Source of the DNA: Crotalaria pallida
Lineage: Eukaryota > Streptophyta > Magnoliopsida > Fabales > Fabaceae
Reading direction: 5' to 3'
Length of the DNA: 64,000 bases
Assembly: GCA_037953625.1 (NCBI GenBank)
Contig: CM075656.1
Coordinates: 80,495,001-80,559,000, forward strand
A program made the position numbers and the translations under genes. Below the pieces are notes generated by a model. That model had not been told where the DNA came from, did no database searches, and worked only from the letters and a program-made list of their open reading frames with translations. Numbering within the stretch: position 1 is the first letter of the stretch; every line of letters starts with the position of its first letter. Below are positions 1 through 12,606 of this stretch, piece by piece.

Positions 1-318
1 AAAGCTCCCAATTCTTATTAGACTTGCGGTTTGAGAAGTTTATGTAGTATATATAACAATAGTATGATGGAGGTAATTATAATACCATAACCGATATTCG
101 CAGCCATGCAGGTCTCCATAATATACAAATTTTGCAATTTATATAGTTGCATTTAATGACTTCTCTCTATGTCTTAAAAAGAGATTTCAATACTAATTAA
201 TTTAGAAAAATCTTATAATCACTATATAATTATTACCGAAAAGCAAGGGAAAACTCGTTGCATTATTATTGTTCATTGTAAAAACCCCACTTTAATCAAT
301 CCCATCTTGAACCTTTTT

Positions 319-640
319 TTAGCAGCCAAAGAAAAAAGATTTATTAAAGCAAACCAAAAAAAGGAGCACAAGGAGTACTCTCATCCAAAAACAAAATTAC
401 AAGTTTTTAATACACTCCAACAAATTTAATAACTAATTTCCAAAAGTATGTATAACACCAATATTTTCCACTGTTTCCTCCAAATATGCTTCCATATTAT
501 TTAAGACTTTTCTATTTCTCGCCTTCGATATATTCTAGATATCCCATCTTAAACCTAAAATTGCATGCACCATTTGTGAAAGACCCAAATGGCACTGATG
601 AGACTTGAGAGTGTTATTGGAAATTTGTAATAGCTTTCAT
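319..640 (-). mobile_element. LINE 3' fragment
   Basis: On the minus strand a damaged frame, NISKARNRKVLNNMEAYLEE, resembles the C-terminus of plant L1 ORF2. It is followed by a GAGTACTCCTTGTGCTCC / AATAAATCTTTTTTC tail and an A run, a typical legume L1 3' end. Confidence 0.5.
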
Positions 641-865
641 AAATATTTTGGAACAAAAACTGCATGAGGACCCCACTTGATAATGTAGTTATTGCAAGAA
701 ACAGCACGATTATTCCCACGGTCTCTACGAAGCAACCTAATCCTTTTCACTATTTCACACAGTCGCTAGCTAGTAGCTAGTTTAAGCTCAGACTTTTCCA
801 AAATCGAGAGAAATTTTTTTTTTTTCCACTATTTTCAATTGTATACCAATAATTCTGATAAACAG

Positions 866-1143
866 TACTCCATCTGGATTTATTTATACGGCATATTTAT
901 CCATATAACACAGATCAATTAAGGTAGTTAACTTTTTTAAAATTTTAAAAAAATACATTAACATTACAATTTTATCCTCTTATTTTGTATTGAAAATTTC
1001 ATAATCTATTATTTCACATTAATGGATAAAGGGAAAATATGATAAAATAACAATAAATGCTTCCTAAAAAATGCAAAATGTCTTATAAATAAGATCAAAG
1101 AATTATTAAAGAATGTGTCTTATGAATAGGATTGGAGAGAGTA
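866..1143. mobile_element. Stowaway-like MITE
   Basis: The ends TACTCCATCTGGATTTATTTATA and TTATGAATAGGATTGGAGAG (followed by AGTA) are inverted, with TA at both tips. Confidence 0.55.
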
Positions 1144-1146
1144 ATT

Positions 1147-1240
1147 TTTTTTTTTCAGAAAAAAAAAAGCAATTTTATTAATAACTTGAGTACGAGGAGT
1201 ATTCAACAAAACATACAAGAACAGATCACACTTCGCAGTG
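1147..1240 (-). mobile_element. LINE 3' tail fragment
   Basis: On the minus strand GAATACTCCTCGTACTCAAG, then TTATTAATAAAATTGC and an A-rich end: the common L1 tail motif. Confidence 0.45.
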
Positions 1241-1808
1241 AATTCCCAAAGCAACCAGTGAGCTGAATGTTTATAAGTTATAACTAGTGCAGAGCACTCT
1301 AATTATAACAATGCTCACCACAAAGTAACTAAAAGTGTCTAACAGTTATTGATTTTCTTAGGAGAAATTAGAAGATAAACTATGTGATTTTCTTAGGTTT
1401 GATTCTAGTTATAACTAGTAACTTTTTTAAGGTGTAAGCATCAGTTATCGGATAAGTGTCTAATTTCTTGTTTTCTAAGGGGATATTGTTTCTTGCTTTT
1501 TTTTTTAAGTGAAAGGACACGTTGATCCCTAAGTTTTTCGATAGGGACACTTTAGTCCCTCAAGAAATTTAATTCATTTTTAGTTTCTAAAGTTTTCCAA
1601 AAATATCAATTTAGTCCCTGTCCTATTTAACGAGCGGGTACTGTTTTTCTGTTTCTAATTTATAGTAGTTTCATGATGTAACAAAGCGATAAATCTACCC
1701 CTTGACCCGTTGACTAACTAGATGCATTTGTTAGGTACGAGTCAGGATCTTCTTTGGTCAACGGTTAGAAACTATTTTTTTTTTTCTTTTCAAAAAATAA
1801 ATATCATC

Positions 1809-2003
1809 ACCAACAAAGTCCAACACAGTTGGTAGATAGCTAATTTCCTTAAGCATGATGTCAGGGGTTCGATCCTACCGTGGGCATGGAAAAGACTTTA
1901 TTGATAGAGGCAAAACCCACTTCGATGATCTCTACGCCTCGGAAGGGATCGGATTAGTTTTCGACTGTTGGCTGGGGATACCCTTGGTATACCAAAAAAA
2001 AAA
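1809..2003 (+). mobile_element. tRNA-derived SINE, complete, with 10-bp target duplication
   Basis: The box-A-like TTGGTAGATAGCT and box-B-like GGGGTTCGATCCT are in the tRNA order. The 3' end is CCCTTGGTATACC followed by an A run. Exact AAATATCATC duplications flank it (1799-1808 and 2004-2013). A reading frame across it is only SINE sequence. Confidence 0.85.
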
Positions 2004-2404
2004 AAATATCATCGGCAGTAATGGGTTCATAAAATATAATATATTTAATAAATAATGGTAGTTACTAATATAAATAAAGAGATATTTAGCCCTTTAAAAT
2101 GTAAACCAAATAAAAAATTATATGATAATAATATTGTATGGCAAATGCTTGCACTTGTCAATTATAATAAAAATTCATTAAAATTCATAATTTTTTTTTA
2201 TTTTTGAGACACAAAATAATGTGTATTTATCATTATTTTTTTATTATAATAATCTTAACGAATATCCTAGACAGTCGTTAGCAAAATCCATACTGTATTA
2301 CAACAATAAAATTTAAAATTGAGAAACATTTCATGCGAGTTTTTATAACTATTCTCAACAAATTAACATATTTTTTCAGTAACAATTACAAGTAATTTAA
2401 GAAA

Positions 2405-2489
2405 AACAAGTTCTTTGGGCTTGGAAGGAAGTATTTCTTATACTTCCCAGGCTTTTTAATAAATTTATTTGTTTTATCAAAAAAAAATT
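2405..2489 (+). mobile_element. LINE 3' tail fragment
   Basis: TTCCCAGGCTTTTTAATAAATT followed by TATTTGTTTTATC and an A run resembles a plant L1 3' end. Confidence 0.4.
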
Positions 2490-3660
2490 TCAAGAAAAAC
2501 AAGTAAATGTAATCCACATGATCATGTACCAAGTCTTAAGACTTATGAGTTGAAAATGCCATTATTCAAAGTTCCAGTTTTTGTCAAGTTTGGACTCTTC
2601 TTTAACATTTGTTCTATTCGTCCAATCATAGTATTTGGGTTGAGCTCTTCCGATGCTATTCTTTTAGTACATTTCTCTTTTGCTTAGCATAAAAAACATA
2701 TACAATATATAATTGTGTTGCTAAAGATTCAAAGTTAAGATTTTTGGTTAATCTAAAACAATCTTATGTAAACTGATTTACGTGTTCTTATATAAACCTT
2801 TCAAAGGAGTGTTAAAATGAAGCCCATGACGACAAAAGTGGATTCTTGCCTCCCAATACTTTCTAGAAACACGAGTGATGATATAACTATGGAGAATAAA
2901 CCTGTTTGATAGAAATTAGAAAAGCGGGTAATAAAACAGTTTGGTGACATTCAAAAGCTTTGGCAAAGAGAAAAATGGAAAAGGAATTAAAGCCCTATAG
3001 ATCGGATGAGATATGACATATGTGACGGTATATTTGATGAGAAAAGTCATATCTGTAAAGCCTGGAAGCATGAAAGTGGCATTTAAAATCAGAAACATAT
3101 AATTTTCTGTGAGCTGTGTGGTATTGATTCTTTTTGTTAACATACTGTTGTTATATATACATGTTGTGAAGCCAATCATGCACAAAATGCAAAAGGTGCA
3201 TGGTATGGTATATATTTACTTTTAGTTCCATACATTGCATGCTTTGACATGTCAAAACATATATATCCTATCAAAGTCGCCGTGCAATTCCTTATGTGAA
3301 TCGAACATTATGAACTTTCAACATTCTTTTTTTTTTTTGGAGGGGTGCTTACTTTCATGTTTCAACATTCTTGCAATTGGCAGATGATGTATTTATATCA
3401 TACAAAGAAAAGGAGGCGTATTGTATGACTATATATGGCAAGTAAGTTACAAAGATTCATATTGCATATATGTGGAGTTAGAAAAATGTTGAAAAAAGAG
3501 TTGGTTGGCAGAATCAAACTTTATCAACTAATCAAACCATAATTTTTATTGAGATTTGTGGTATATCATAATTTTGAAATTAGACAATTTTAAGAGAATG
3601 GATTAAAATAAGGTTTAAAAAAGTGCTAAGTGCCAAGCACTTCAATTTGAAGTTATATAT

Positions 3661-3786
3661 TGTGCGGTTTGGGAAGGGTAGATGTACGCAGCCTTACCCC
3701 GCAAGCAGAGAGGCTGTTTCCAGGACTTGAACCCCTGACCTCTTGATCACTAACAGATAACCTTACCGTTGCGCCAAGGGTCACCC
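3661..3786 (-). mobile_element. Au-SINE-like element, 5' part
   Basis: On the minus strand: GGTGACCCTTGGCGCAACGG (box A), GGGGTTCAAGTCCTGGAAAC (box B), then GGGGTAAGGCTGCGTACATC. This order is the hallmark of the angiosperm Au SINE. The usual 3' part is missing. Confidence 0.8.
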
Positions 3787-5954
3787 TCTTAAAAAAATAG
3801 TTTGATGGAGGTGTTAAAAATAAGTTTAATTGAGGGGTTTTAAAAATGTTTTCTCTTTATAATTATAATGTAGGTTTTTTTTTTTAAATGATCGTTGTAA
3901 AATTAGTCAAAAATTATATTCTTGATATCAACAAACAAATAATATATTTATTTTTTTTTTAGTCTTGGGGCCGTGTTTTGGATTTAGTTATATGTACTTA
4001 TGTAATGTATTAATTCTGTGTTGGATTTAGCCCTTACAATGTGTCGTTATGAATTTGGTTCCTATAATATATTTCAGTTTTGCATTTGGCTTCTATCACA
4101 TCATCAACTAAAATTAAAGACTTTGGCTAACAAAGATGGCTAAAATAAAAATAAAAATTATAGGCTTAAGCAAGTTAATAATTCCTACAAATGTAATGAT
4201 ATCTAGTTTTAATCCTCCAATTATTTTTTTTTTCTTTTTAAATTTCAGTCATCATAATTGCACAACTTTTAAATCTTGTCCCGCCATTAAAAAAAAAGTT
4301 GTCAACATAAATATCACCGTATACTGTAACATTTTCAGGGACCATTAGTTTATTTAAGAAAAAATTATAGTACTATAATAAAAAAGGTATTCTAATAACA
4401 CATTTATTTTTTTTAACAAAAGTACTGTAATTAATTAACCTCTTATATTTTTATTTTTTTGCCGAATCGTCATTCGTAATGTTGGGAATGAAATTTAAAG
4501 TAAATAAATGAAACTTAGCTTGTTTCAAGAGTATTAAAAGTCTCGTATTAAAATATATTGGAAATAAAACATGGAACAGATGAATAGTATTTTAGTAATG
4601 ACAATATTTACTAAAATATCATTAATTAAGATTTGTTATATTTTAAATCATCACACTTAAGTTTTTTTCCTTATATTCAAAACTAGATTAAATATTATTT
4701 TATGGGTCTTAGTTTTATTTTCTGGATCGATTGAGAATAATAAAAAGTTAAATAATACAAATATGTTTTTTTTTTTTTTTTTTTGATTTGGTGGGGGAAA
4801 TACTATACAAATATGTACTAGAAAATCAACTCTACAACTTAATTATGTTATATATATATATATAGGTACTTATTTTCTCGATATAAACATACATATTTTA
4901 ATCTCTTATTCTCATATTAATAAAATTAATTATTTTATTTACCTTTTCAATGTATTTTGAAATATTTTTTTTAACCAATAAAAAGAATGGTAATTAAATA
5001 CGTTATATAAAAAGGAAAAATAAATAAGAAATTAAAATAAACTTATACGCTAATGTTAAAATCAGAGAACTCCTTTGGGAAATCACGTATCCTGGCAATA
5101 CTGCTTTAGCTTTCTATATATGCAGCCTGATACTTATAATCAGGAATGGAAACAGCCATAATTGATAATACGCCAAAAGACTAGCTTTGATTTGCTTTAT
5201 AGACACAGTCATATAAAAAAACTTCCTTAACCTCGGTTTTAAGCTATATGAATAAGAATTACAAAAATAGAAAATGTATATTGAAAGGTTAAGTTCACTA
5301 CTGCTCCATTGTAAGTATTTCTACCCGTTTCATAAGTAAATTTTTTTTAAAATATTTTATTATTTTTTTAAAAGAAAAGTAGTTAAATTTGTTAATGATA
5401 TTAAAAATATAAAAAATTGATATATTTTTTTTTTAAATTGTCCTCATAATTATTATCAAAACTCTAACAAAATATTGAATAAATAAAGATGTTTGTGAAA
5501 AGAAATAATTAAATATTATTACAAAGTAAAATGAAATCTTATAAATAGAATAAAATAAAAATCCAAATAAATCTTATATATAAAATTAGAGAGAATGTTA
5601 AACAACAAGTTTTATGATACAAATATATCATTTTTAGTCTCTTATATCTATATTCAACCGTAACTTACAAAGTGAGGGAGTAAAGTGACAATTTAGTTGT
5701 AAAATAATCATAATATCAAGAAAGATTTTGCTAACCAAGTGCTCTTATAGTAATATTTATATTACTAAGGTTCCCTTAATTATAAAAAATCAAAAATTCT
5801 GATTTACTTTTTTATGAAAATCATCAAAAACATAAAGAATAGGAGTATTCATAATAACCAATTTTCAACCAAAATTAGATTATTCCTCTCTAGTCTACGA
5901 CGCGGGCCTAAAAGCCTAAAAGCATGCAGCAGCAGCAGCTCGGTTCTAATATCT

Positions 5955-6257
5955 TACTCCCTCCATCCCTTGTTATAAGGCACTATTTGAGTAGATTTCT
6001 TGCTTTTTTTTTATAAATCGTTTTAGAATATCGAGGTATCATTAAATAATTTATTTCAAATACATCCCTCATAATTACATAGGAGGTAATAGGGTAATAA
6101 TTACAATAGAGAGAGAAATAAATATAATTGTAAAATTTTAAATAGGGGTAACTTTTGAATAACAACGTATTTTTTTATAAATTTGAAAGTAATAATTATT
6201 TTTCTTAATATGTGTGAATTAGGTAAAAGTGATTTATATTAACGAAGAAAGAGAGTA
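5955..6257. mobile_element. Stowaway-like MITE
   Basis: The ends TACTCCCTCCATCCC and GAAAGAGAGTA are inverted, with TA tips. It is immediately followed by another CTCCCTCCGGTCC tip at 6287, which has no clear partner. Confidence 0.55.
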
Positions 6258-6499
6258 TGTAAGTAGCTAGTTTTGTCTTTGATACTCCCTCCGGTCCTAT
6301 ATATAGGGCATACTTAACCGTATTGTCCGGACCAAGGAGGTTAGTTAAAATTGGTTTTTCTCTTGATTTCAGGAAAAAAAAATCAATGCATTTACATTTT
6401 TACCCTAAATAACGATAGTTGTGCATAATAATTTCAAATGTCTCTAAGTCGAAGTAGAGTAGTGTAGATATATGTGGGATTGACTTATAAGTTATAAAT

Positions 6500-6695
6500 T
6501 TTCTTTTAATCAATGGTGTCCTTTGACCGATAGACAGAAATTAATTCTTCTTAAGACAGAAAGATCATCGAAGTAGGTACAACCTCTTTCAACAAAGTTT
6601 TTTCATACTCACAATAAAAGTTGAACCCCTTATATTATTATGCTTAAAGAAATCAATTATCTACCAACTATGCTAGGCTTTGTTGATTCACGAAT
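6500..6695 (-). mobile_element. Second copy of the same SINE family, degraded
   Basis: Read on the minus strand it matches the 1.8-kb copy in order: AGTTGGTAGATAATTGATTT, TTAAGCAT, GGGGTTCAAC, CTTCGATGATCTTTCTG. The 3' end is diverged. Confidence 0.75.
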
Positions 6696-6837
6696 GAAAT
6701 GCATTGCCTTCGCTAGTCTTATTATAAAATTGAAAGACATAATAAGTTCTCAATTATCCCCAAGTTGGGTTGGATTTCACTCTGGCTTAACTTAATCCCT
6801 AATATTTTTACCAAAGTAAACCTTAAGGATTTTTTTA

Positions 6838-6902
6838 CTGGTTTAGCAAGAAGTAATATTGATTCTTTTATTAATTAATTTTTCTTATATAAAAAAAAAA
6901 AA
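6838..6902 (+). mobile_element. LINE 3' tail fragment
   Basis: CTTTTATTAATTAATTTTTC, TTATAT and an A run resemble the other L1 tails here. Confidence 0.35.
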
Positions 6903-9143
6903 CCTTAAGGATTTGACCTAATATATATGATAATATGATTTGATCGATTATTGACGGAGTTAGGTAAACTTGATATTTTGAAAATTTTATTTACCGTATA
7001 TTATATTATGTAACATTGACTCAATTGTTCGAGCAAATAAACAGTGGCTCAATTGTGACTCAGAAAGCACATTAAACCAATCTTCAAGAGCCTAAACGAT
7101 ATATTAATAGAGTTAAATTTGGACCAATAAACCGGACCACATACAAGAACCTTTACCTGAAAGTTGAAACTACCAATTGTGTGATAAACATTATCAGAAT
7201 TAGCTAGAATGAAAATAATTCCTTGTATAATAGTATCAAGAAAGCCAAATGGATAAAAAGTAAAATTAAATGAGGAATACTCTTTACGGTATTTCCTTAT
7301 AAAAATATTATTTGAACATCTACATTTAACATCCAAGTTTAACACTTACCATTTTTGATAAATATGGAAAATGACAAAATGTAATAAAAATGATAAATTG
7401 AAAGACTCATCATACTTTACCCAAAATAATATATGTTGGATTTGAATGTTAAACGTGAATATTAAATTACAGTAACATTTTTGTTTCTTTATTTTGGCCT
7501 TTATTTTATGAATGAGAGACACTAAATTGTAAAAACAAAAGCTTATACATTCATGTTTCCTAAATAAGGCAAATTGCAACTTCCTCTCATCTTAAATGTA
7601 TGATTTTTTTTGGAAAAATTTATGCTCATCATGAAGTAAATTAATTTTATTAGCAATATTAAAAATATAAATATTTAATATTTTTTTCTTCAAAATTACT
7701 CCTATGATTATTATTAAGATTTTTTTAAAATGTTAACTTAATAAAAATATTTTTAAATATAAATAATTGAATGTTGCTAAAAATTGGAATAAAATCTTGT
7801 TAATATAAAAAAAAAATCAAAATAATCTTATCTTTTGGTCAGAGTAAATATCATTCAATCACCGATTAACCAAGGAAACATGATCTACTTGTTGAGCAGG
7901 CATTATTTGCTTTTTCCTATAGGTGTCTGTATGTGCACGTTTCAAAAAGTAGGAGGAAAAGAAATTGGTTTTCGTTAACCAATACCTAAAGCATCAGTTA
8001 AAATTTTAAGACCAACAAAGAAAACATGTATTACAAAAATTAAAACAAACAACAATACGATATAAACCGTATATTACTCACTCCGTTGCATATGTAGTAA
8101 TGTTATTTTAGCATTTGCACTATGTTTCATAAGTTTTGTTCCTTTATAAACTCAATACATAATTAATGTTATTTTTTCAAACACATCTATTTATTACACT
8201 CTCTTTTTCACTTCCAATACCCTTTTCTCTTCAATAATAATAATTATATAGGGACATTATAATCAAAATTCAACAAATTCTTACCTCATTTAATAATTTC
8301 TTAAAACTCGTGTATAATTTTAAAATACACTACATATAAAACTGAGGAACTAACATACTCACTTCACCATTTTCACATAAAACATTATAGGAGTATTTGT
8401 CATTTTGAATTCTCAACCAATAACCAATATTAATTCTTACGCCATGCCGTATACTGGTTAACATTCTCCATTGATTCTTCTGTTTATAGTATTGCCCAAC
8501 TAATTTTTCCACCATCCTCTTACCCATAGCATTCCATATAAGGAAAGACAAGCCCAAAATTCAGCTTTCAAAGAGGCACCCATCTATAATGATGATGATG
8601 TTAACCTCGTTTTGTTTTGTTTTTTTTTTTTTGGATAAGAGATGTTAACCTCATTGCATATCCTATTATTGCACCCGAAAAAGAGATCAATATTTGTTAC
8701 TCCTATTGGTTCTTAATAAAACTACGTATTGAAAAGTTTTTTTGCTTTATATTTATAAGTTTATTTTTTCATTTTTTAATTTGGGAGTATATTAAAACAT
8801 CCCAAATTCCCAATTCCCATACCATTCTTTACTTAATGGAGTAGTACTTGTTACTTAGCTTCAAAAGAATCAGAATATACTCCTATTTGCTAATTGGCAA
8901 GTACTAATAGCGTTTTGCTTTTCCTCCTTATCCCCACGCCATTCATTTACCTTCTCATATTTAAATATCAGAGACATAAAAAAAAATACTAGTATATAAT
9001 TTAAAAAAAAAACTAATTTATAACTTAAAAAAGGTTTCAAAAGAAAAAGAAAAGACAGCTCGAATATACAGCTACGTCACCCTCAAGTTATTATAAAATC
9101 TGGGGTGCACCGACTCAACACGTGGCGCCTATGGTCTAATTTT

Positions 9144-10913
9144 TCAAAAGTAATCAAACGACGCCGTTGGCTGCAACCTACTACTCATTCTATTACTATT
9201 CCCCTGAACACTAAACAACGGCGTCGTTTTGTTCCTTCTCAGGCACGGCACCTCCGGCGGCGTTAGCATCCTAATCAGCGCAAGGTTAAGCCCTTGAAAG
9301 AACGGATGCTTCTTGACATCAGCGGCGCCACGCTTCGACCCGAGCCTGCTGTTCGGGTCCTTGTTAAGCAACCCGGATATAAGGTCCCGCGCGTGGTGCT
9401 CAAGCGTGGAGGAGGGCGTGTGGGTAGGGAACATGAGCGGCTTCTTTATAATGTTCCTCAGAGTAACCTCGTTTGATGGACCCGCAAACGGAGTTCGACC
9501 GTACACCAGCTCGTAAACGAATATCCCAAACGACCACCAGTCCACGGCGTTGCCGTGTGAGTTACCGGAAGCCACCTCAGGCGACACGTACTCGTGGGTC
9601 CCAACAAAAGAACAAGACCTCGCCCCAACCGGTTCAGCCACGAATAACCGGTTAGGCTGAACCGTCTGAACCTTTCTAGACCGGAAGAGCCGCTTGGAGA
9701 GACATGAAAATAAAGGGGTGGTGGAGTTGGAGCGGTTGTAGTGCAAAAACGCAGGATGATGATGATCATCGGGTGACTCAACGGCTGGGATTGCATCTGA
9801 ACATAAAGAGAGATCAAAATCAGAGAGCATGATGTGACCGTCCGATCTCACCAACACGTTTTCGGGCTTCAGATCTCTGTATATTATTCCCAACATGTGA
9901 AGGTACTCCAATGCCACCAGTACTTCAGCCGCGTAAAATCTGTACAAATAATAATAATAATATATATTTTTAGTTCAACGTACTCAACTGTATACCTATA
10001 CCTAACTTAATCAAGTAATAATCATCAGAGAAACAAACGCTGTTTAATTTTCTAATAACGGAAAAACATTTCGTTAACGGAAATTTGCGGCTTGGTCACA
10101 GTAAAAAAACTCAGTTGCACAGTAAATAAATTAAAAAAGGGTAATAAAATTATGACATGGTTTTTAATAATTCTAAAAAAGGAGATTTCAGATTTCAGAT
10201 TTCAGATTTCAGAGCAGGGTACGTTTGTGCAGGTGAGAAAGTAACTAGTCGCAATGATGATATTCGAGGTTCACGAAACGGTGTCGTTTTGGTGTGTTAT
10301 GTTATGTTTAGTTAGTAGTTACATACCTTGCGGAATTAAGAGGGAAGCGTTTGTGAGGGTACTTGTGACGGAGCGAGTGTAAGTCACCGCCGGAGCAAAA
10401 CTCCATGACAATGCAAGAGAAATGCGAGGCTTCGAACTCGGCGTAGAGCGTAGGGAGAAAAGGGTGATCAAGCATCTTGAGAATCTTTCTCTCCATTTCG
10501 GCTCTCTGAGATTTCTTCTTCAGCGCCACCGCTTCCTTATCCACCACCTTCATCGCGTAGAAGCAGCTGGGATCGGCGTCGTTGTCGAGGTCGTTGCCGG
10601 TGGTGCGGAGGCGGCAGAGGTAGACGGTGCCGATGTCGCCGGCGCCGATGCGGCGGAGGAGGTGGAAGTCGCGGAAAGTGAGGCCGGACTTGCGGCGGAA
10701 GGTGGCGGAGCGGATGGCGGAGTAGGCGAAGTCGGAGGAGCGGTGAGGCTTGATGGAGAGGTTGGATTCCGGGGAGGTGGGGAGGAGGTCGAAGGAGAGG
10801 CGGCTGAAGCTGGTGCTGCAAATGCTTTCGGTGCTGCTCATGGAAGATCGTTGGGTTGAGGAGTTCAGAGTCTCTAAGCTCAGCTCAGAATCACGGCCAC
10901 TAGTTTCTAACAT
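9144..10913 (-). CDS. PID: PINOID-type AGC (AGCVIII) serine/threonine protein kinase, 2 exons, 460 aa
   Basis: Exons are 10913-10327 and 9939-9144; the intron (10326-9940, 387 bp) has a GTATGT donor and a TTTGTACAG acceptor, and an Arg codon (R196) is split by it. The product is a complete kinase. Residues 1-75 are Ser-rich and include SFSRLSFD and KPHRSSDFAY, both typical of PINOID. The glycine loop GAGDIG is at 90-95, the ATP lysine at K122 (AMKVVDKE), and the catalytic loop YRDLKPEN has D218. The plant AGCVIII DFD replaces DFG at 236-238, followed by a roughly 70-residue activation-segment insertion and GTHEYVSPE at 309-317. The C-terminus is FDYF, like the family's PDK1-docking tail. In the family, PID phosphorylates the hydrophilic loop of PIN auxin carriers at the plasma membrane and so sets the direction of auxin flow in organ initiation. 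No lesion is visible. A WAG-type paralogue is less likely, because WAG genes usually lack the intron and this N-terminus. Confidence 0.95.
10183..10212. repeat. Short tandem repeat in the PID intron
   Basis: About four copies of the 7-mer AGATTTC lie in tandem in the single PID intron. No function is evident. Confidence 0.8.
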
Positions 10914-11190
10914 GGTAGTATGAGAAGAAGAAGAAGAAGAAGAAGAAGCTGCTATTAAGAGGAATAATAATATTAATAGGGCATAGCAAGAAAGAAGGGT
11001 GGGGTGTTGAATCTGAGGTTGAGGGGTTTGAAATTTGAAGTTGGGAGTGTAGAGTAGTACGAGAGAGGGAGCAGTGCTTTGAATGTGCAGAGAGAGGGAG
11101 CAGTGCTTTGAATGTGCAGAGAGAGAGAGAAAAAAGGGAAGGTGTGTTTTGGGATGAAGGGAGTGGTGGTTGTGTGGTATTTATGCTTGA
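10914..11190 (-). promoter_or_regulatory. PID leader and core promoter region
   Basis: Reading leftward to the kinase start, there is a TATA-like ATAAATA at 11178-11185, then a CT-rich stretch, a 29-bp tandem duplication (GCAGTGCTTTGAATGTGCAG at 11071 and 11100), and a TTC-repeat tract at 10923-10947 just upstream of the ATG. A three-codon upstream ORF (ATG CCC TAT TAA, 10984-10973) would lie in the leader if transcription starts near the TATA. Long open frames across this stretch are low-complexity Ser/Phe/Leu and I do not regard them as proteins. The transcription start is inferred. Confidence 0.5.
11061..11128. repeat. 29-bp tandem repeat upstream of PID
   Basis: There are two copies of GAGGGAGCAGTGCTTTGAATGTGCAGAGA-type sequence, in the presumed leader or promoter of the kinase. 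Confidence 0.85.
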
Positions 11191-11650
11191 GATGTACGGA
11201 AGAGTAAAAGAGAAATGAAAAAAAAAATATATCATCCATCCGTTTCACATTTATATTACTTTTGTTTTAGGTTGATGAATAAAAGTTACTAGTAAAAATT
11301 ATTAATTAATTTAGACTTTTATTCTATTTATTGTGATTAAAATAACTTGAATAAATGATATTATGATTAATAATGAATGATGTTAAATTCGAAAAACAAA
11401 AATGTTTAACCAAGCAAATGTAGTGGAAAGTTGTTGTCAAAGAATTTAAAATAGGGTCATGTTAACGGGTACTTGTTAAGGTTTTTTAATTTGAAAAAAA
11501 TATTATAGATCTACATTTTTTATCCCTTTATAATATTAAAAACCATACTTTTTAAGTTCCAATACTTATTTATTACATTTGATTTTTTGATATTTTTCTA
11601 TTACATTAGGATTTAGGACACTTGTTAGCATTTGTCTATATACTAAATGT

Positions 11651-11938
11651 TATTTCTTCCGACTCGAATTATGAGCAACAAAAAACATACTTTTTTTGTT
11701 TAAAATATAAGCAAAATTAACTAACTTTATTAAATTTTGTTTCATTTCCAATGTCACTTTCCTAAAACATTTCTAAAAAATTGTTATATTATTTAATTTT
11801 TGTTTCATTCCCAATACTACTTTCCTAAAATACCTTTATTTTTTTTTATAAATTTGAGAAAATTAAATATAATCAACTAACCTCCTTAATAAGCGTAAAA
11901 GTAGTTAGATTTGCTTATAATACGAGTCAGAGGGAGTA
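11651..11938. mobile_element. Stowaway-like MITE
   Basis: The ends TATTTCTTCCGACTCGAATTA and AATACGAGTCAGAGGGAGTA are inverted. It is the same family as the copy at 15156-15413. Confidence 0.65.
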
Positions 11939-12394
11939 ACATTTATTAAAAAGTTAAATGTAGTGAAAAATTATTTGAAAATATTTCTCTAATTTCTGTG
12001 ATATAAAGTAATATGTATTTATAATTTTTTCCCGAATTTATAAACTTTAATAGGTGTCTTTAAGACTGATGACATTTATTATAAATACTCTTACAAGAAT
12101 TTCGGGCTAATTTTTTGGTTAGAAAACATGAATGTGAAGTAAGAATAAAGGATTTTGAAAATGTTGAGATTAGAGGTTATGAAGGATTTCAAAATTTTAT
12201 GGATGAGGAATTTTGAAATCCTTCGCCAATCTTTAATCTCAATCTTCTCCAAATCATCTTTGATTTATGGCACCTCCTTACTTTCATCTTAAAAAGTTAT
12301 GAAATACATTTTTAAAATCCAATCCTTTATCTCAAACATGCATCAACTTCTTTCATTCTTGTAAACCTTTTGTAAAATTGTCGTGTAAAAAAAA

Positions 12395-12606
12395 AGGGAA
12401 TGAGTATTTATTGATGACTAAAAGTTTAGGCGAGCAGGTCTCTAGGGCTCATTAGGACCAAAGCAGGCCTTTAAGTTAAAAAAAGTGCTTATAGAAATAT
12501 TTACAGAGATTACCCACAAACATCCTCACATCGATAGGATTCGAATCCAAGATCTCTAACAACTCGAAACTCAAATCTTGCCAACTGAGCCAACAGGTTG
12601 TTGGTC
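12395..12606 (-). mobile_element. tRNA-derived SINE of another family
   Basis: On the minus strand a tRNA-like head, TGTTGGCTCAGTTGGCAAGA (box A), and TTGGATTCGAATCCTATCG (box B) are followed by an unrelated body and a T-rich end. It lacks the cloverleaf pairing and length of a real tRNA gene. Confidence 0.7.

Larger units (their letters stand above)
1..9143. other. Intergenic, AT-rich, no gene
   Basis: Apart from the LINE tails, SINEs and MITEs listed separately, I see only AT-rich unique or decayed sequence. Short frames here are chance or lie within repeats. Several further CTCCCTCC-type MITE tips (5320, 6287, 8087) have no convincing partner. Confidence 0.7.

Noticed and set aside
3661..3786. 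tRNA gene
   Set aside because: Has box A and B but no cloverleaf end pairing; it continues into the Au-SINE body.
4136..4348. 70-codon plus-strand frame
   Set aside because: AT-rich Ile/Lys/Phe translation within decayed repeat sequence; no support.
9294..9817. Several open frames overlapping PID exon 2 in other frames
   Set aside because: Shadow frames of a strongly conserved kinase exon.
10422..10859. 145-codon plus-strand frame over PID exon 1
   Set aside because: Ala/Glu/Gly/Val-rich antisense shadow of the GC-rich first exon.
10900..11248. Open frames on the minus strand upstream of PID
   Set aside because: Translations of CT-rich leader sequence (poly-Phe, Ser, Leu) with no protein character; they lie across the presumed transcription start.
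12540..12606. tRNA gene
   Set aside because: The tRNA-like head lacks acceptor and anticodon stems of a real tRNA and is joined to a SINE body.
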